64,000 bases of DNA from Oscillatoriales cyanobacterium (GCA_004294385.1 REAP01000012.1:1-64000); one strand, 5' to 3'; positions 42,429-51,548 are shown, counted from the first letter of the stretch. Notes: generated by a model not told the origin, from the sequence alone. A program made the numbers and translations.

Positions 42429-42938
42429 ATGAAAAGTATATCCCGAATTTTTCTGAACCTGATTTTAAGTTTAGTGTTAGCCTTTGGGTGGGTGATATTG
42501 AGTGCAACTCCCGCATTTGCGTTGCCAAAAACCAATATTAACTACACTAACATCAATTTGTCCGATCGCGATTTTTCCAACTCCGACCTAGCCGGCGGAA
42601 CATTTGTCGCCTCTGAAATGCGAAATACCAACTTTCAAGGTGCTGATTTAACCAATGCGATTTTGACCAAAGGAGTTTTATTAAAAGCCAACTTATCCGG
42701 TGCAAACCTCTCCGGTGCATTAGTAGACAGAGTAACATTAGATGGCGCTAATTTAACCAACGCTAACTTTACAGAAGCCATCTTGACTCGAACTCGCTTC
42801 TTTGATGCTGCAATTTCCGGCGCTGATTTCACCGATGCAATTATCGACTCTTATCAAGTTAAACTCCTCTGTGAAAAAGCAGATGGTATCAATTCGATAA
42901 CAGGAGTTGCTACGCGAGAAAGTTTAGGATGTCAGTAG
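42429..42938 (+). CDS. Secreted pentapeptide repeat protein
   Basis: This 169-aa protein has a signal peptide (residues 1-31, cleavage after TPAFA) and then about 16 pentapeptide repeats of A(D/N)LXX type (GADLTNAILTKGVLLKANLSGANLSGA), which form a right-handed beta helix. The C-terminal part has two cysteines (KLLCEKADG, ESLGC). Such proteins occur in the thylakoid lumen or periplasm; function unknown. Probably in an operon with the LCP gene. Confidence 0.88.
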   Translation: MKSISRIFLNLILSLVLAFGWVILSATPAFALPKTNINYTNINLSDRDFSNSDLAGGTFVASEMRNTNFQGADLTNAILTKGVLLKANLSGANLSGALVDRVTLDGANLTNANFTEAILTRTRFFDAAISGADFTDAIIDSYQVKLLCEKADGINSITGVATRESLGCQ

Positions 42939-42949
42939 ATTTAACATCT

Positions 42950-43102
42950 TAGAATTAGTCCACGGAGGTGGACTTGGTTTGTGTAGAAGCGGTTTCAACC
43001 GCCGAATCAGAAAGGAGATGACAAACCCGGATTTCCTCGTTTCCTTCTTCCTTCTTCCTGAATCGGTTCCTGAGCGGAGTCGAAGGGCCTTCTTCCTTCT
43101 TT
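42950..43102. repeat. Mixed repeats: AGCGGTTTCAACCGC palindrome, TTCCTTC heptamers and GAGCGGAGTCGAAGGG
   Basis: GTCCACGGAGGTGGAC and GCGGTTTCAACCGC are short palindromes. CTTCCTT units and a half copy of the CCTGAGCGxAGTCGAAGGG family follow. It separates the convergent pentapeptide and urtE genes. Confidence 0.8.
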
Positions 43103-43801
43103 TCAAACAGCCAAAAACCTTTGAATTACCTCATCACTCAACTCGCTAGTATTTCCCGATGCCACAATGCCACCCTTTTGCATAGCATAATACCAATCAG
43201 CTTGCCGCACAAAATGCAAATGCTGTTCCACCAACAAAACCGAAATTCCCCTAGTCGCAACCACGCGACGTACAGCAGCTTCTATATCTAAAATAATTGA
43301 TGGTTGAATTCCCTCTGTCGGTTCATCCAAAACCAGCAACTGCGGTTCTCCCATCAAAGCTCTAGCAATCGCTAACTGTTGCTGCTGTCCCCCGCTCAAA
43401 TCACCACCTAGGCGAGTCAGCATAGTTTTCAAAACTGGAAATAAATCAAATATTTCATCGGGAACTTCAGGATTTTTTGTTCTAGTTGGTTTCGCTTCCA
43501 AACCTAACAATAGATTTTCTTTTACAGTCAAACGGGGAATAATTTCCCGTCCTTGAGGAACATAACCAATTCCCATTTTAGCCCGCTGGTGAGTCAACTT
43601 AGAAACAATAGATTGTCCGCCAAAATTAATCGTGCCACTACGGGGTTGTAGCAAACCCATTAGAGTTTTCAGCATAGTAGTTTTGCCTACACCATTGCGG
43701 CCGATTAAGCAAACCATTTGTCCTGCATTTACGCTTAAATCGACATCACGGAGGATATGACTTTCACCGTAATAAACATTCAGATTAGAAACTTCTAGCA
43801 T
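43103..43801 (-). CDS. urtE: Urea ABC transporter ATP-binding protein UrtE
   Basis: The start at 43801 (MLEVSNLNVYYGESHILRDV) is chosen; the frame is open 26 codons further, but that part is only the heptamer repeat. The 232-aa ATPase has Walker A GRNGVGKTT (34-42), signature LSGGQQQQ and Walker B LLVLDEPTEG, with the IGYVPQGREIIPRLTVKENL block of the LivF/UrtE type. It powers high-affinity urea uptake with UrtABCD. It is the last gene of the operon. Confidence 0.95.
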   Translation of the reverse strand: MLEVSNLNVYYGESHILRDVDLSVNAGQMVCLIGRNGVGKTTMLKTLMGLLQPRSGTINFGGQSIVSKLTHQRAKMGIGYVPQGREIIPRLTVKENLLLGLEAKPTRTKNPEVPDEIFDLFPVLKTMLTRLGGDLSGGQQQQLAIARALMGEPQLLVLDEPTEGIQPSIILDIEAAVRRVVATRGISVLLVEQHLHFVRQADWYYAMQKGGIVASGNTSELSDEVIQRFLAV

Positions 43802-43949
43802 AATAATTGGTAATTGGTAATTGGTAATTGGGAATGGGGAATGGGGAATTGGTAATAGGGAATGGGGAATTGGTTGCATCCGTTACAGAACCCGTTGCCG
43901 AACTTCTTTCTATCCGTTACATCCGCTACAGAATCCGCTGCCAAACTTC
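43802..43949. repeat. Heptamers (GGTAATT, GGGAATG) and a CATCCGTTACA repeat
   Basis: Heptamers precede urtE on its 5' side. Two copies of (A)TCCGTTACAGAA(C/T)CCG, then TGCCGAACTTCTT, lie next to the urtD stop. The latter repeat recurs at 55325-55370 next to arsS. Confidence 0.85.
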
Positions 43950-44696
43950 TTAGTCTTCTGGTTTTCCCAAATATACCTCAATTACGCGATCGTCATTTTG
44001 CACCTCATCCATAGTTCCCTCACACAAAACCGCACCCTGATGCAACACCGTCACCTGTTGAGCAATTTGTCGCACGAATTCCATATCATGTTCAATCACC
44101 AACACCGAATGACTTTGGGCCAGCGAAATTAGCAAATCTCCAGTTAACACCGTTTCCTCATCAGTCAAACCCGCCACAGGCTCATCTACCAATAACAAAT
44201 CAGGAGATTGCGCCACCAACATTCCAATTTCCAACCACTGCTTTTCCCCGTGAGAAAGTAAACCAGCCGAAACATCAGCTTTATTCATCAAACCAATTGT
44301 TTCTAACAACCCAGAAACCGTGCGTTTTTCAGCGACAGCAGTAGGCTTAAACAGAGTTGGAAAGACATTTTTATTGGTATTACAAGACAACTCTAAATTT
44401 TCGCGGGGTGTTAAATTGAGGAAAACTCGCGGAGTCTGAAACTTGCGGCCAATTCCTAAACGCGAAATGCTATCTTCCGACAAACCACGCAAATTCCGAC
44501 CTTTAAAAAGCACCCGTCCTTCTGTCGGTTGTACTTTCCCAGTAATCGCATCGAGAAAAGTTGTTTTTCCCGCACCATTGGGTCCAATTACTACCCGCAA
44601 TTCCCCTGTATTCATACTAAAAGTTAAACCGTTGATGGCTTTGAAACCATCAAAACTAACCGTCAAGTTTTCTATTTCTAATACTTTTCCATTCAT
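43950..44696 (-). CDS. urtD: Urea ABC transporter ATP-binding protein UrtD
   Basis: This is a 248-aa ATPase of the LivG/UrtD type: VLEIENLTVSFDGFKAINGL, Walker A GPNGAGKTT near 38-46, LGIGRKFQTPRVF, the urtD-typical LLSHGEKQWLEIGM signature and Walker B LLLVDEPVAGLT. It pairs with UrtE under the UrtB/UrtC permeases. It is separated from urtC by the TIGR00266 gene. Confidence 0.95.
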   Translation of the reverse strand: MNGKVLEIENLTVSFDGFKAINGLTFSMNTGELRVVIGPNGAGKTTFLDAITGKVQPTEGRVLFKGRNLRGLSEDSISRLGIGRKFQTPRVFLNLTPRENLELSCNTNKNVFPTLFKPTAVAEKRTVSGLLETIGLMNKADVSAGLLSHGEKQWLEIGMLVAQSPDLLLVDEPVAGLTDEETVLTGDLLISLAQSHSVLVIEHDMEFVRQIAQQVTVLHQGAVLCEGTMDEVQNDDRVIEVYLGKPED

Positions 44697-44755
44697 AATT
44701 AGCAGTTAACTCATTAATGGACAACAACCGATATCCCTTGCTTTTGGCAGATGAT

Positions 44756-45481
44756 TTACTCTAGGTTAAAACTACTAGAACTGCTCGCAATTGGAGGTGG
44801 AGCGGCTGCTAAGATACGTTCAGCTAATTTCGAGAGTGGCAAACTTTGAATGTAAACTTTACCAGGCCCAGTCATCTTTGCCAAAAACAAGCCTTCACCT
44901 CCAAACAAAGCATTTTTAAACCCACCGATAAATTGGATATCATAGTCCACTGTGGGGGCAAAAGCTACCAAACAACCAGTGTCTACTCGCAATACTTCAC
45001 CTACTCCCAAATTTTTCTCAACGATGGTTCCTCCGGCATGGACAAAAGCGAGTCCATCACCTTGCAATTTTTGCAGAATAAAGCCTTCTCCACCAAAGAA
45101 ACCAGCTCCGAGTCGTTTGGTAAATGCCACCTCAATGTCAATGCCATTAGCCGCGCAGAGGAATGAGTCTTTTTGACATAAAAACTTGCCACCTAGTTTG
45201 CTTAAATCGAGTGGAATTACTTTGCCTGGATAGGGTGCGGCAAAGGCGACGCGGGCTTTGCGATTTCCGTTGTTTACAAAGGTTGTGATGAAGAAACCAG
45301 CCCCGGTAAACATCCGTTTGAAACCTTGAAACAAACCGCCTGTAGTAGTTTGCATTTCGATGCCACCTTCCATGTATGTCATGGTTCCAGCTTCGGCCCT
45401 AACTCCTTCTTTGGGGTCGAGTTCAATTTCAATCAGTTGCAAGTCGTCGCCGTAGATTTTGTAGTCAATAACATCTGCCAT
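44756..45481 (-). CDS. TIGR00266 / AIM24 family protein within the urt operon
   Basis: This 241-aa beta-rich protein shows the family pattern: [81 protein letters not shown] and [18 protein letters not shown]00266 proteins form trimers of tubby-like folds; function unknown. It lies between urtC and urtD on the same strand with small gaps (59 and 96 bp), which is not part of the standard urtABCDE order. It could be an accidental insertion or a partner of the transporter. Confidence 0.9.
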   Translation of the reverse strand: MADVIDYKIYGDDLQLIEIELDPKEGVRAEAGTMTYMEGGIEMQTTTGGLFQGFKRMFTGAGFFITTFVNNGNRKARVAFAAPYPGKVIPLDLSKLGGKFLCQKDSFLCAANGIDIEVAFTKRLGAGFFGGEGFILQKLQGDGLAFVHAGGTIVEKNLGVGEVLRVDTGCLVAFAPTVDYDIQFIGGFKNALFGGEGLFLAKMTGPGKVYIQSLPLSKLAERILAAAPPPIASSSSSFNLE

Positions 45482-45524
45482 ATTTTACCTCTAATTTTAG
45501 ATAAACTTTAACACAATTCAATTA

Positions 45525-45560
45525 ATTATTGTGGAACAGGCATCTTGCCTGTTCAATACA
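45525..45560. repeat. Single GGCATCTTGCC palindrome
   Basis: TGTGGAACAGGCATCTTGCC followed by TGTTCAAT, in the 96-bp gap between urtC and the TIGR00266 gene. Confidence 0.85.
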
Positions 45561-45577
45561 GGATTTTCTGGAGATGA

Positions 45578-46720
45578 TTATGGTTCAAGTTCTTCTTTTT
45601 CATGGAGCACTTCGGGGTCTTGTTCGAGACTGGGGTAAGTAGACACGTACTTGGGTTTTCTGAATAAGCTGCGGATTTGGTCAATGCCTTGCTTTTGGAG
45701 CCATCCAACTAAGCCATCGGGCAGGACTGTCACTACTATTAAGAATAGCGCACCTTGGAAAAATAGCCAAACTTCGGGAAATTGTTCGCTCAAGAAACTT
45801 TTACCAAAGTTGACTAGAAGTGTTCCCAATACTGCTCCCGATAATGTGGCGCGACCTCCTACTGCTACCCAGATTACCATTTCAATTGAAAAGGCAATAT
45901 CCATTGCTTTTGGAGAAATGATTCCGGTTTGTACGGTATATAAAGCGCCTGCAATTCCTGCCATCCCCGCAGAAATTGCAAATACTAAAACTTTGAATCC
46001 GGTGGGATTGTAACCGGTGAAACGGAGGCGAATTTCGTCGTCGCGAATGGCGATGAGCAAGCGGCCGAAACGCCCGCTGGTTAGCCACCGACAAAGGGCG
46101 TATGTTGCGGCTAGAAATAGTATGGTGAGAATGTAGAAAATATATTGGGTGTCTCGGTCATTTATGGTGGCTCCAAACAGGGTTTTAAAGTCGGTGAGTC
46201 CGTTGGTGCCGTTAATTAGTTTTTGTTGGCCGTTGAAGAAGTTGAAAAATACTATGGTTGCTGCTTGGGTAAGAATGGAAAAGTAAACGCCTCGAATTCG
46301 ATTGCGGAATACTAAGTAACCTAGGATTGCGCCGAGTAAGCCGGGGATGAGGATTACTGCTAATGCTGAGAAGGGAAATGAATTAAATGGTTGCCAAAAC
46401 CAGGGGAGTTCGGTGACTCCGTAGAGGTTCATAAATTCGGGTAGTTGACTGCTGGCTGTTGGGGGGATTTGGAGTTTGAGGTGCATGGCTAAGGCGTAGC
46501 CACCGATCGCAAAAAACACCCCATGCCCTAAACTAAGTAAGCCCGTGTATCCCCAAATTAGATCGATGCCGAGGGCTGCAATCGCTAGGGCTAGAAATCG
46601 TCCTAGTTGGTTGAGGCGAACGTCTGGAAGTATGCCTGGGATGAGTAATATGAGTATAAGTGCGATCGCACCTACAATCACCACTTCTTTAATCCATGCC
46701 TTTTGAGTGAAATTATTCAT
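45578..46720 (-). CDS. urtC: Urea ABC transporter permease UrtC
   Basis: This 380-aa inner membrane protein has about ten hydrophobic segments and the LivM-type GLLSLGHGVFFAIGGYALAMH motif near the N-terminus. IRDDEIRLRFTGYNPTGFKVLVF and the C-terminal GRATLSGAVLGTLLVN block are also present. It follows urtB by 28 bp. Confidence 0.94.
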   Translation of the reverse strand: MNNFTQKAWIKEVVIVGAIALILILLIPGILPDVRLNQLGRFLALAIAALGIDLIWGYTGLLSLGHGVFFAIGGYALAMHLKLQIPPTASSQLPEFMNLYGVTELPWFWQPFNSFPFSALAVILIPGLLGAILGYLVFRNRIRGVYFSILTQAATIVFFNFFNGQQKLINGTNGLTDFKTLFGATINDRDTQYIFYILTILFLAATYALCRWLTSGRFGRLLIAIRDDEIRLRFTGYNPTGFKVLVFAISAGMAGIAGALYTVQTGIISPKAMDIAFSIEMVIWVAVGGRATLSGAVLGTLLVNFGKSFLSEQFPEVWLFFQGALFLIVVTVLPDGLVGWLQKQGIDQIRSLFRKPKYVSTYPSLEQDPEVLHEKEELEP

Positions 46721-46747
46721 GCTTAGTGAAATCTTAGTTAATAAATT

Positions 46748-47902
46748 TTAATTTTCCACCGTGCGTCCTTTTTGCGGAAAAATCCCTCCAGGGCGCACTT
46801 GCAGAAAAGCAATAATTAAGGCAAATACCATGACTTTTGCCATGCTGGTTGTGGCAAAAAAAGTGAAGAAATCAGCTAAAGGCTTGACAGGAGCCAGCAT
46901 TGTTGCTAAGGTTCCTGAACCGATGAGGTAATTTGCAGTGCCGATCGCGATCGCAGCAACTACACTCCCCATAATCTTACCAACACCGCCGACAACCACA
47001 ACCATAAAGGTATCGACTATATAATTTTGCCCCGTATTTGACCCTACCGAACCCAACAAACTAATCGCGCATCCAGCAACACCAGCCAACCCAGAACCCA
47101 AAGCAAAAGTCAGCGCATCTACTTGCTCAGTAGGAATCCCCAAACAAGCGCTCATGCTGCGATTTTGCGTCACAGAGCGAATCCGAAGTCCCCACACAGA
47201 TTTCTGCAAAAACAAATAAATTCCAGCCAAACAAAGCCCTGTCAAAACAATAATAAAAAGTCGCGCGTAAGGTAACTGAAAATTGCCCAGGGGTATACCG
47301 CCCCGCAACCATGCAGGCGCAGTCACATCAACATTTTGAGCGCCAAACCAAGGTTTAGTTACTGTTAGTTTGTAAGTTTCTCCTAAAAAGGCGCTCACCG
47401 CCCAGGAAATACCTAGACAAAGAGGCAAAAGTATCGCGATAATTCCGTTGCGAACTCTCTCGAAATCTGGGCGGCGTTTCAAAACCTGCAAGCCACCAAA
47501 AAATAGCAAACAAAACACCACAATTCCTGTCACCAACACCCCACTGACGCTGCGGACAAACTGCTGTAAAATTAAACTAACACCCCAAGTTGCCAGCAGA
47601 GTTTCTAGAGGACGCCCGTAAAGATAGCGAATCACACCACGTTCCAGAATTAATCCTACCAGTGCCGCCACTAAAAAAGCTGAAGGTATGGCAAATAAAA
47701 TATAGGTTTCAAAAGCGAATCCTCCGATACCTTTGAAGACATTCTGCACGACAAAAGTTGTGTATGCCCCCAGCATCATTAACTCACCGTGAGCCATATT
47801 AATCACGCCCATCAGCCCGAAAATAATTGCCAATCCCAGGGCGGCAATCAGCAAAACAGCGCCAATGCTAATCCCATTAAACAAACCGTCTAATATCGCC
47901 AT
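46748..47902 (-). CDS. urtB: Urea ABC transporter permease UrtB
   Basis: This is a LivH-type permease. The start at 47902 (MAILDGLFNGISIGAVLLIA) is preferred; the GTG 11 codons earlier lies in a dispersed repeat. The 384-aa protein shows MGVINMAHGELMMLGAYTTF, RVRSVTQN-like IRSVTQNRSMSACLGIP and VVVVGGVGKIMGSVVAA. It forms the membrane channel with UrtC. Confidence 0.94.
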   Translation of the reverse strand: MAILDGLFNGISIGAVLLIAALGLAIIFGLMGVINMAHGELMMLGAYTTFVVQNVFKGIGGFAFETYILFAIPSAFLVAALVGLILERGVIRYLYGRPLETLLATWGVSLILQQFVRSVSGVLVTGIVVFCLLFFGGLQVLKRRPDFERVRNGIIAILLPLCLGISWAVSAFLGETYKLTVTKPWFGAQNVDVTAPAWLRGGIPLGNFQLPYARLFIIVLTGLCLAGIYLFLQKSVWGLRIRSVTQNRSMSACLGIPTEQVDALTFALGSGLAGVAGCAISLLGSVGSNTGQNYIVDTFMVVVVGGVGKIMGSVVAAIAIGTANYLIGSGTLATMLAPVKPLADFFTFFATTSMAKVMVFALIIAFLQVRPGGIFPQKGRTVEN

Positions 47903-47918
47903 TTTTTTACTCTTAAAT

Positions 47919-48032
47919 GATGCGTTGGGTTTCACTATCGTTCAACCCAACCTACAGGGTCAACACTTAATTGATAGCGTAGGTTGGGTTGAGGAACGAA
48001 ACCCAAAAGTCATTGATGATGCGTTGGGTTTC
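47919..48032. repeat. GCGTTGGGTTTC / GTAGGTTGGGTTGAGG repeat with inverted arms
   Basis: TGATGCGTTGGGTTTC occurs twice (47919 and 48016). Between them TTCAACCCAACCTAC and GTAGGTTGGGTTGA are inverted copies. This is a dispersed cyanobacterial repeat, placed between urtA and urtB. It reaches to the N-terminal side of urtB. Confidence 0.85.
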
Positions 48033-48049
48033 TGTCAACTGTTAACTGT

Positions 48050-49381
48050 TTAAGAAACTTTAAATTTGCCGCCTTTTGCAGGGTCTGACCAATCGCAAGA
48101 AAAACCCTTAGTTTCAGGTACAAACTGATTCCAAGGAATCGGCTTCACTGCTTCGGGAGTAGCAAAAACTATCTTAAACAAACCGTCTTCTCCAACTTCG
48201 CCCAACCGCACAAATTTAGAGATGTGATGGTTGACTTCCATCGTAACTTTGCCCCCCGGCGCTTCAAAAGTTTGACCCAAAGCTGCTGCCCGCACTTTGT
48301 CTAAATCGTCGGCAGTTCCGGCTTTTTCAACCGCTTGCTTCCACAAGTAAACCATGATATAAGCTGCTTCCATCGGGTCGTTTGTCACCCTATCTTTGCC
48401 GTATTTAGCCTTGAAAGCTTCGACAAATTTTGTATTGGCTGGAGAGTCTACAGTCATGAAGTAATTCCAGGCTGCATAATGACCTTTGAGGTATTCTACA
48501 CCGATCGCCTTTACTTCTTCTTCGGCAATACTGACCGACATAGACGGATACTTATCCGGCCCTAAACCTGCGCCCTGTAACTGCTTGAAAAATGCGACAT
48601 TACTGTCACCATTCAGGGAGTTAAAGATGACTCCGCCGTCTGGCAAAGCTGCTTTGATTTTAGTAATGATCGGCGTAACTTCTGTCCCGCCTAAAGGAAT
48701 ATAGTCTTCCCCAACTACTTCCCCACCTTTGGCCGCTAGCTGTGCCTTGATAATGGTATTAGCTGTGCGGGGAAACACGTAGTCTGAACCGACTAAGAAG
48801 AACTTTTTACCTTTATTTTCTAGCAGCCAGTCTACTGCTGGTTCGATTTGCTGGTTCGGTGCAGCCCCGGTGTAAAAGATGTTTTTTGAACACTCTTGAC
48901 CCTCGTATTGTACGGGATACCACAGCATATGATTTTTGGTTTCAAATACTGGCAATACTGCTTTGCGACTTGCTGAAGTCCAGCAGCCAAACACGGTGAC
49001 AACTTTATCTTGGTCGATCAATTTTTTGGCTTTTTCGGCAAAAGTAGGCCAGTCAGAGTTCCCGTCTTCGACGATTGCTTCTATCTGTTTTCCTAATACA
49101 CCGCCTGCTTTATTGATTTCTTCAATTGCTAATTGTTCCGCATCGACGACGCTTTTTTCACTAATTGACATTGTGCCGCTCAATGAGTGCAAAATGCCTA
49201 CTTTGATTGTGTTTCCGCTACTTGCTGGCGATGCTGGCGATGCTGCTGTTGAAGTTGGAGAAGGAGAAGCTGAGGGCGTTGCTATTGGGGTGGGAGTTCT
49301 ACAAGCTTTTAGAAATAAACTTGACGTCAGGGTAGCAGAACTGTATAAAAGAAATTTACGCCGATCGAATCGCTTTGCCAT
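48050..49381 (-). CDS. urtA: Urea ABC transporter substrate-binding protein UrtA
   Basis: The start at 49381 ([10 protein letters not shown]) has GAGGAG about 14 bp upstream and gives a twin-arginine lipoprotein signal: R7R8KF, a hydrophobic stretch and lipobox ending at Cys27. A Pro/Ser/Thr/Ala-rich linker is followed by the periplasmic urea-binding domain ([65 protein letters not shown]), typical of UrtA. It captures urea and delivers it to UrtBC. Confidence 0.95.
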   Translation of the reverse strand: MAKRFDRRKFLLYSSATLTSSLFLKACRTPTPIATPSASPSPTSTAASPASPASSGNTIKVGILHSLSGTMSISEKSVVDAEQLAIEEINKAGGVLGKQIEAIVEDGNSDWPTFAEKAKKLIDQDKVVTVFGCWTSASRKAVLPVFETKNHMLWYPVQYEGQECSKNIFYTGAAPNQQIEPAVDWLLENKGKKFFLVGSDYVFPRTANTIIKAQLAAKGGEVVGEDYIPLGGTEVTPIITKIKAALPDGGVIFNSLNGDSNVAFFKQLQGAGLGPDKYPSMSVSIAEEEVKAIGVEYLKGHYAAWNYFMTVDSPANTKFVEAFKAKYGKDRVTNDPMEAAYIMVYLWKQAVEKAGTADDLDKVRAAALGQTFEAPGGKVTMEVNHHISKFVRLGEVGEDGLFKIVFATPEAVKPIPWNQFVPETKGFSCDWSDPAKGGKFKVS

Positions 49382-49446
49382 TGTATTTTTTTTCACTCCT
49401 CAAAAAAATAAATTTCATGCTTGAGCATGATAACATACAGGACTGA

Positions 49447-49489
49447 ATGTTAAGACTCCTCTTAGAAGATAGTTGTCTGTTTAGATACA
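49447..49489 (-). promoter_or_regulatory. NtcA-activated type promoter upstream of urtA
   Basis: On the minus strand TGTATCTAAACAGACA matches GTA-N8-TAC with one change (GAC for TAC). Exactly 22 bases later comes TAACAT, fitting the TAN3T -10 element, 66 bp before the urtA start. Box, spacing and -10 are those of class II NtcA promoters, and urt operons are NtcA-dependent in other cyanobacteria. Confidence 0.6.
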
Positions 49490-49568
49490 AAACGTATCAT
49501 TAACCAAACAGATTTAGATCGCACTATGCTTTGAATGCGATCACACTTTTGTTAAGAATTTTGACTTA

Positions 49569-49641
49569 TGGAAAATAGCGGGCTCGAACCGCTGGCCTCT
49601 GCGGTGCGATCGCAGCGCTCTACCAACTGAGCTAATTCCCC
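49569..49641 (-). tRNA. tRNA-Ala(CGC)
   Basis: The acceptor GGGGAAT pairs with ATTTTCC (two G-U pairs) and the discriminator is A. The D-arm is AGCTCAGTTGGTAGAGC, the anticodon stem is CTGCG/CGCAG with loop ATCGCAC (anticodon CGC), and the T-arm is AGCGGTTCGAGCCCGCT. 73 nt, no encoded CCA. The HIP1 octamer GCGATCGC covers part of the anticodon stem and loop. Confidence 0.93.
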
Positions 49642-49748
49642 GGATTGATGCTGAATTGAGGACTGTAGATTTCGGATTGCCGAATCTAAAAACCTGACTT
49701 TCGCACACTGCTCCATACAATAACACGTAAGCGATCGCAATGTAAAGT

Positions 49749-50471
49749 CTATTCGGATGTTGGTTCAATCTGTGCGATCGCGCAAATTTCTGCCACCCTG
49801 TCCAATTCCAAATCAGCAAAATAGTCCACCGTCCAGTTAGCTTGACGCTGAATCATGTGAAACGGGTAAGTGTGACTCACGCCCAATACCTGAATCCCAG
49901 CTTGTTTCGCCGCTTCAATTCCAGCAAAAGAATCTTCCACCGCCAAACACTCGCCCGGTTGCAGATTCCAGCCCGGATATTGCCGATTCATCAATTCCAC
50001 AGCCAACAAATAGCCATCGGGTGCTGGATTACTCGTCATCGTATCGTCTCCTGTGACAATCAACTCAAAGTTTTCTGCCAAACCAGCCAGATTTAACACC
50101 AATTCTATATCCGATCGCATCGCCCCGCTAACTACGGCCATTTTCAATCCCGCAGCCCGAATTCTCGCAATGAAATCTGCTAAACCCGGATAAATCGGCA
50201 AGGTTTCCAGACTATCTATTTTAGCCTGATAAGCTTGAGATTTGCGAAGTAGTAGGCGATCGAGATAAGCTTCTGTCAGAAAGCGTCCCCTGCGTTTGAG
50301 TAATTCAACAAGACAAGTGCGATCGCTTTTTCCCAAACAAACTTCTCGAAACTCCCCACGTTTGAGCTGAAGATTTTCATCAAGCATCAATTGATCAACT
50401 ATTTGTTCGTGAATCGGATCGTCATTAATAATGACACCATTAAAATCAAATAAAACTGCTTTAAGAATCAT
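49749..50471 (-). CDS. HAD family hydrolase, beta-phosphoglucomutase-like subfamily
   Basis: This 240-aa protein has motif I AVLFDFNGVIINDDPIH (D-F-N rather than the usual D-x-D), a four-helix cap (LTEAYLDRLLLRKSQAYQAK), motif II VVSGAM and motifs III/IV NPAPDGYLLAVE and CLAVEDSFAGIEAAKQAG. Substitution of the second motif I Asp by Asn suggests altered or lost phosphatase chemistry. The substrate is unknown. A HIP1 site lies near the stop. Confidence 0.83.
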   Translation of the reverse strand: MILKAVLFDFNGVIINDDPIHEQIVDQLMLDENLQLKRGEFREVCLGKSDRTCLVELLKRRGRFLTEAYLDRLLLRKSQAYQAKIDSLETLPIYPGLADFIARIRAAGLKMAVVSGAMRSDIELVLNLAGLAENFELIVTGDDTMTSNPAPDGYLLAVELMNRQYPGWNLQPGECLAVEDSFAGIEAAKQAGIQVLGVSHTYPFHMIQRQANWTVDYFADLELDRVAEICAIAQIEPTSE

Positions 50472-50624
50472 TAGTAATTGGTTATTAGTTATTAGTTATT
50501 AGTTATTGGTTATTGGTTATTTGTTACTGGCTTGGGGCTGCTAATAACCAATAATCAATAATATTAGTCAACTGTCAACCGTCAACCGTCAACCGTCAAC
50601 TGTCAACCGTCAACAGTTGATAAA
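50472..50624. repeat. Heptamers TTATTAG / TTATTGG and GTCAACC
   Basis: Runs of TTATTAG, TTATTGG and then CGTCAAC units, all with period 7, separated by TTACTGGCTTGGGGCTGC. They fill the gap between the HAD and methyltransferase genes. Confidence 0.9.
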
Positions 50625-51548
50625 TCAAGCAGGAGTCGGAAAGCCTTGTAAATCGTCATCAAAATCAGGAGTGCGTGAAGCGTCGCTATCCCGTAGGGAA
50701 TCGACCAAATTCCATCCCCTCGCCACCCGCACCTCCTCCAAATCTTCACCCGGAAGAGGTTTGACACCTTGCGTCACCTGATGCACCCACCAGTGATCCA
50801 GAGTTTGCACCCTTGCGAACCCAGCCGCCCCCATCCAAGCATCGACACTACCCGTCGCGTAAGACTTAATATAAGGCTCCTCAAAGATATCAGTCAGCCA
50901 CTCAGTTTGCCGCAAAGCTTTCTGATTCCCATCCAAAATCGCCACCTGTCCCCCAACCCGCAACAATCGGAAACATTCTCGCAAAATTGCCCGCGATACA
51001 GCAGTCGGAGTCTCGTGAAACAGCAAAGAAGCAGCAACTAAATCGAAGCTAGCATCTGGAAAACCCACACTTTCGGCATTACCATGTCGCCATTCGATGT
51101 TCAATCCAGCTTTTTGCGCTTTAATTTCGGCTACTACCAACATATATGGCGACAAGTCAAGACCCACAACTTCCGCTTCAGGGAAGGCTTTTTTGAGCAT
51201 GAGCGTAGTCGAACCAGTACCGCATCCCAAATCGATGATTCGGCGTGGATTGACCCGTACAGCGTCAATTAAACCTTGCCTGACGACTGTTTCCTGGGGA
51301 GGCAAAACATATTGGGTAATGGGATCGTAGGAAACCGCAGCACTGGGGTTGAGGTAGCCACCTTTAATCCCGTGGAAGTTTTGACTGCTATAATATTCAG
51401 GATAAACTAAGTCAGGTTGTCGGATGCGATCGCCCGCTTCTTCCCAATCAATGCTTTTATAGAATCGTTCCATCTCCGCCTCGTCTATCCCCAACCGAAT
51501 CAAGGGCGATAAAAAGCGCTCAAAAATCGTATCCTTGCCAACAGCCAT
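50625..51548 (-). CDS. Class I SAM-dependent methyltransferase
   Basis: In this 307-aa protein the Rossmann core starts IIDLGCGTGSTTLMLKKAFP (about 103-122), with VVGLDLSPYML, WRHGNAESVGFPDASFDLVAASLLFHE and ECFRLLRVGGQVAILDG. The N-terminal 100 residues (DEAEMERFYKSIDWEEAGDRI) are characteristic of a cyanobacterial subgroup. No Cys triad of ArsM is present, so it is not the arsenite methyltransferase. Near the end SLRDSDASRT comes from the same mini-repeat seen in hemW (GCGTGAAGCGTCGCTATCCC). The substrate is unknown. Confidence 0.8.
   Translation of the reverse strand: MAVGKDTIFERFLSPLIRLGIDEAEMERFYKSIDWEEAGDRIRQPDLVYPEYYSSQNFHGIKGGYLNPSAAVSYDPITQYVLPPQETVVRQGLIDAVRVNPRRIIDLGCGTGSTTLMLKKAFPEAEVVGLDLSPYMLVVAEIKAQKAGLNIEWRHGNAESVGFPDASFDLVAASLLFHETPTAVSRAILRECFRLLRVGGQVAILDGNQKALRQTEWLTDIFEEPYIKSYATGSVDAWMGAAGFARVQTLDHWWVHQVTQGVKPLPGEDLEEVRVARGWNLVDSLRDSDASRTPDFDDDLQGFPTPA

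Noticed and set aside
43802..43879. Extended N-terminus of UrtE
   Set aside because: The 26 codons are heptamer repeat (PIPHSLLPIPHS) and the next ATG starts the normal family N-terminus.
50625..51548. Methyltransferase near the ars genes as ArsM
   Set aside because: The conserved cysteines for arsenite binding are missing and it is separated from the ars operon by a sensor kinase gene.
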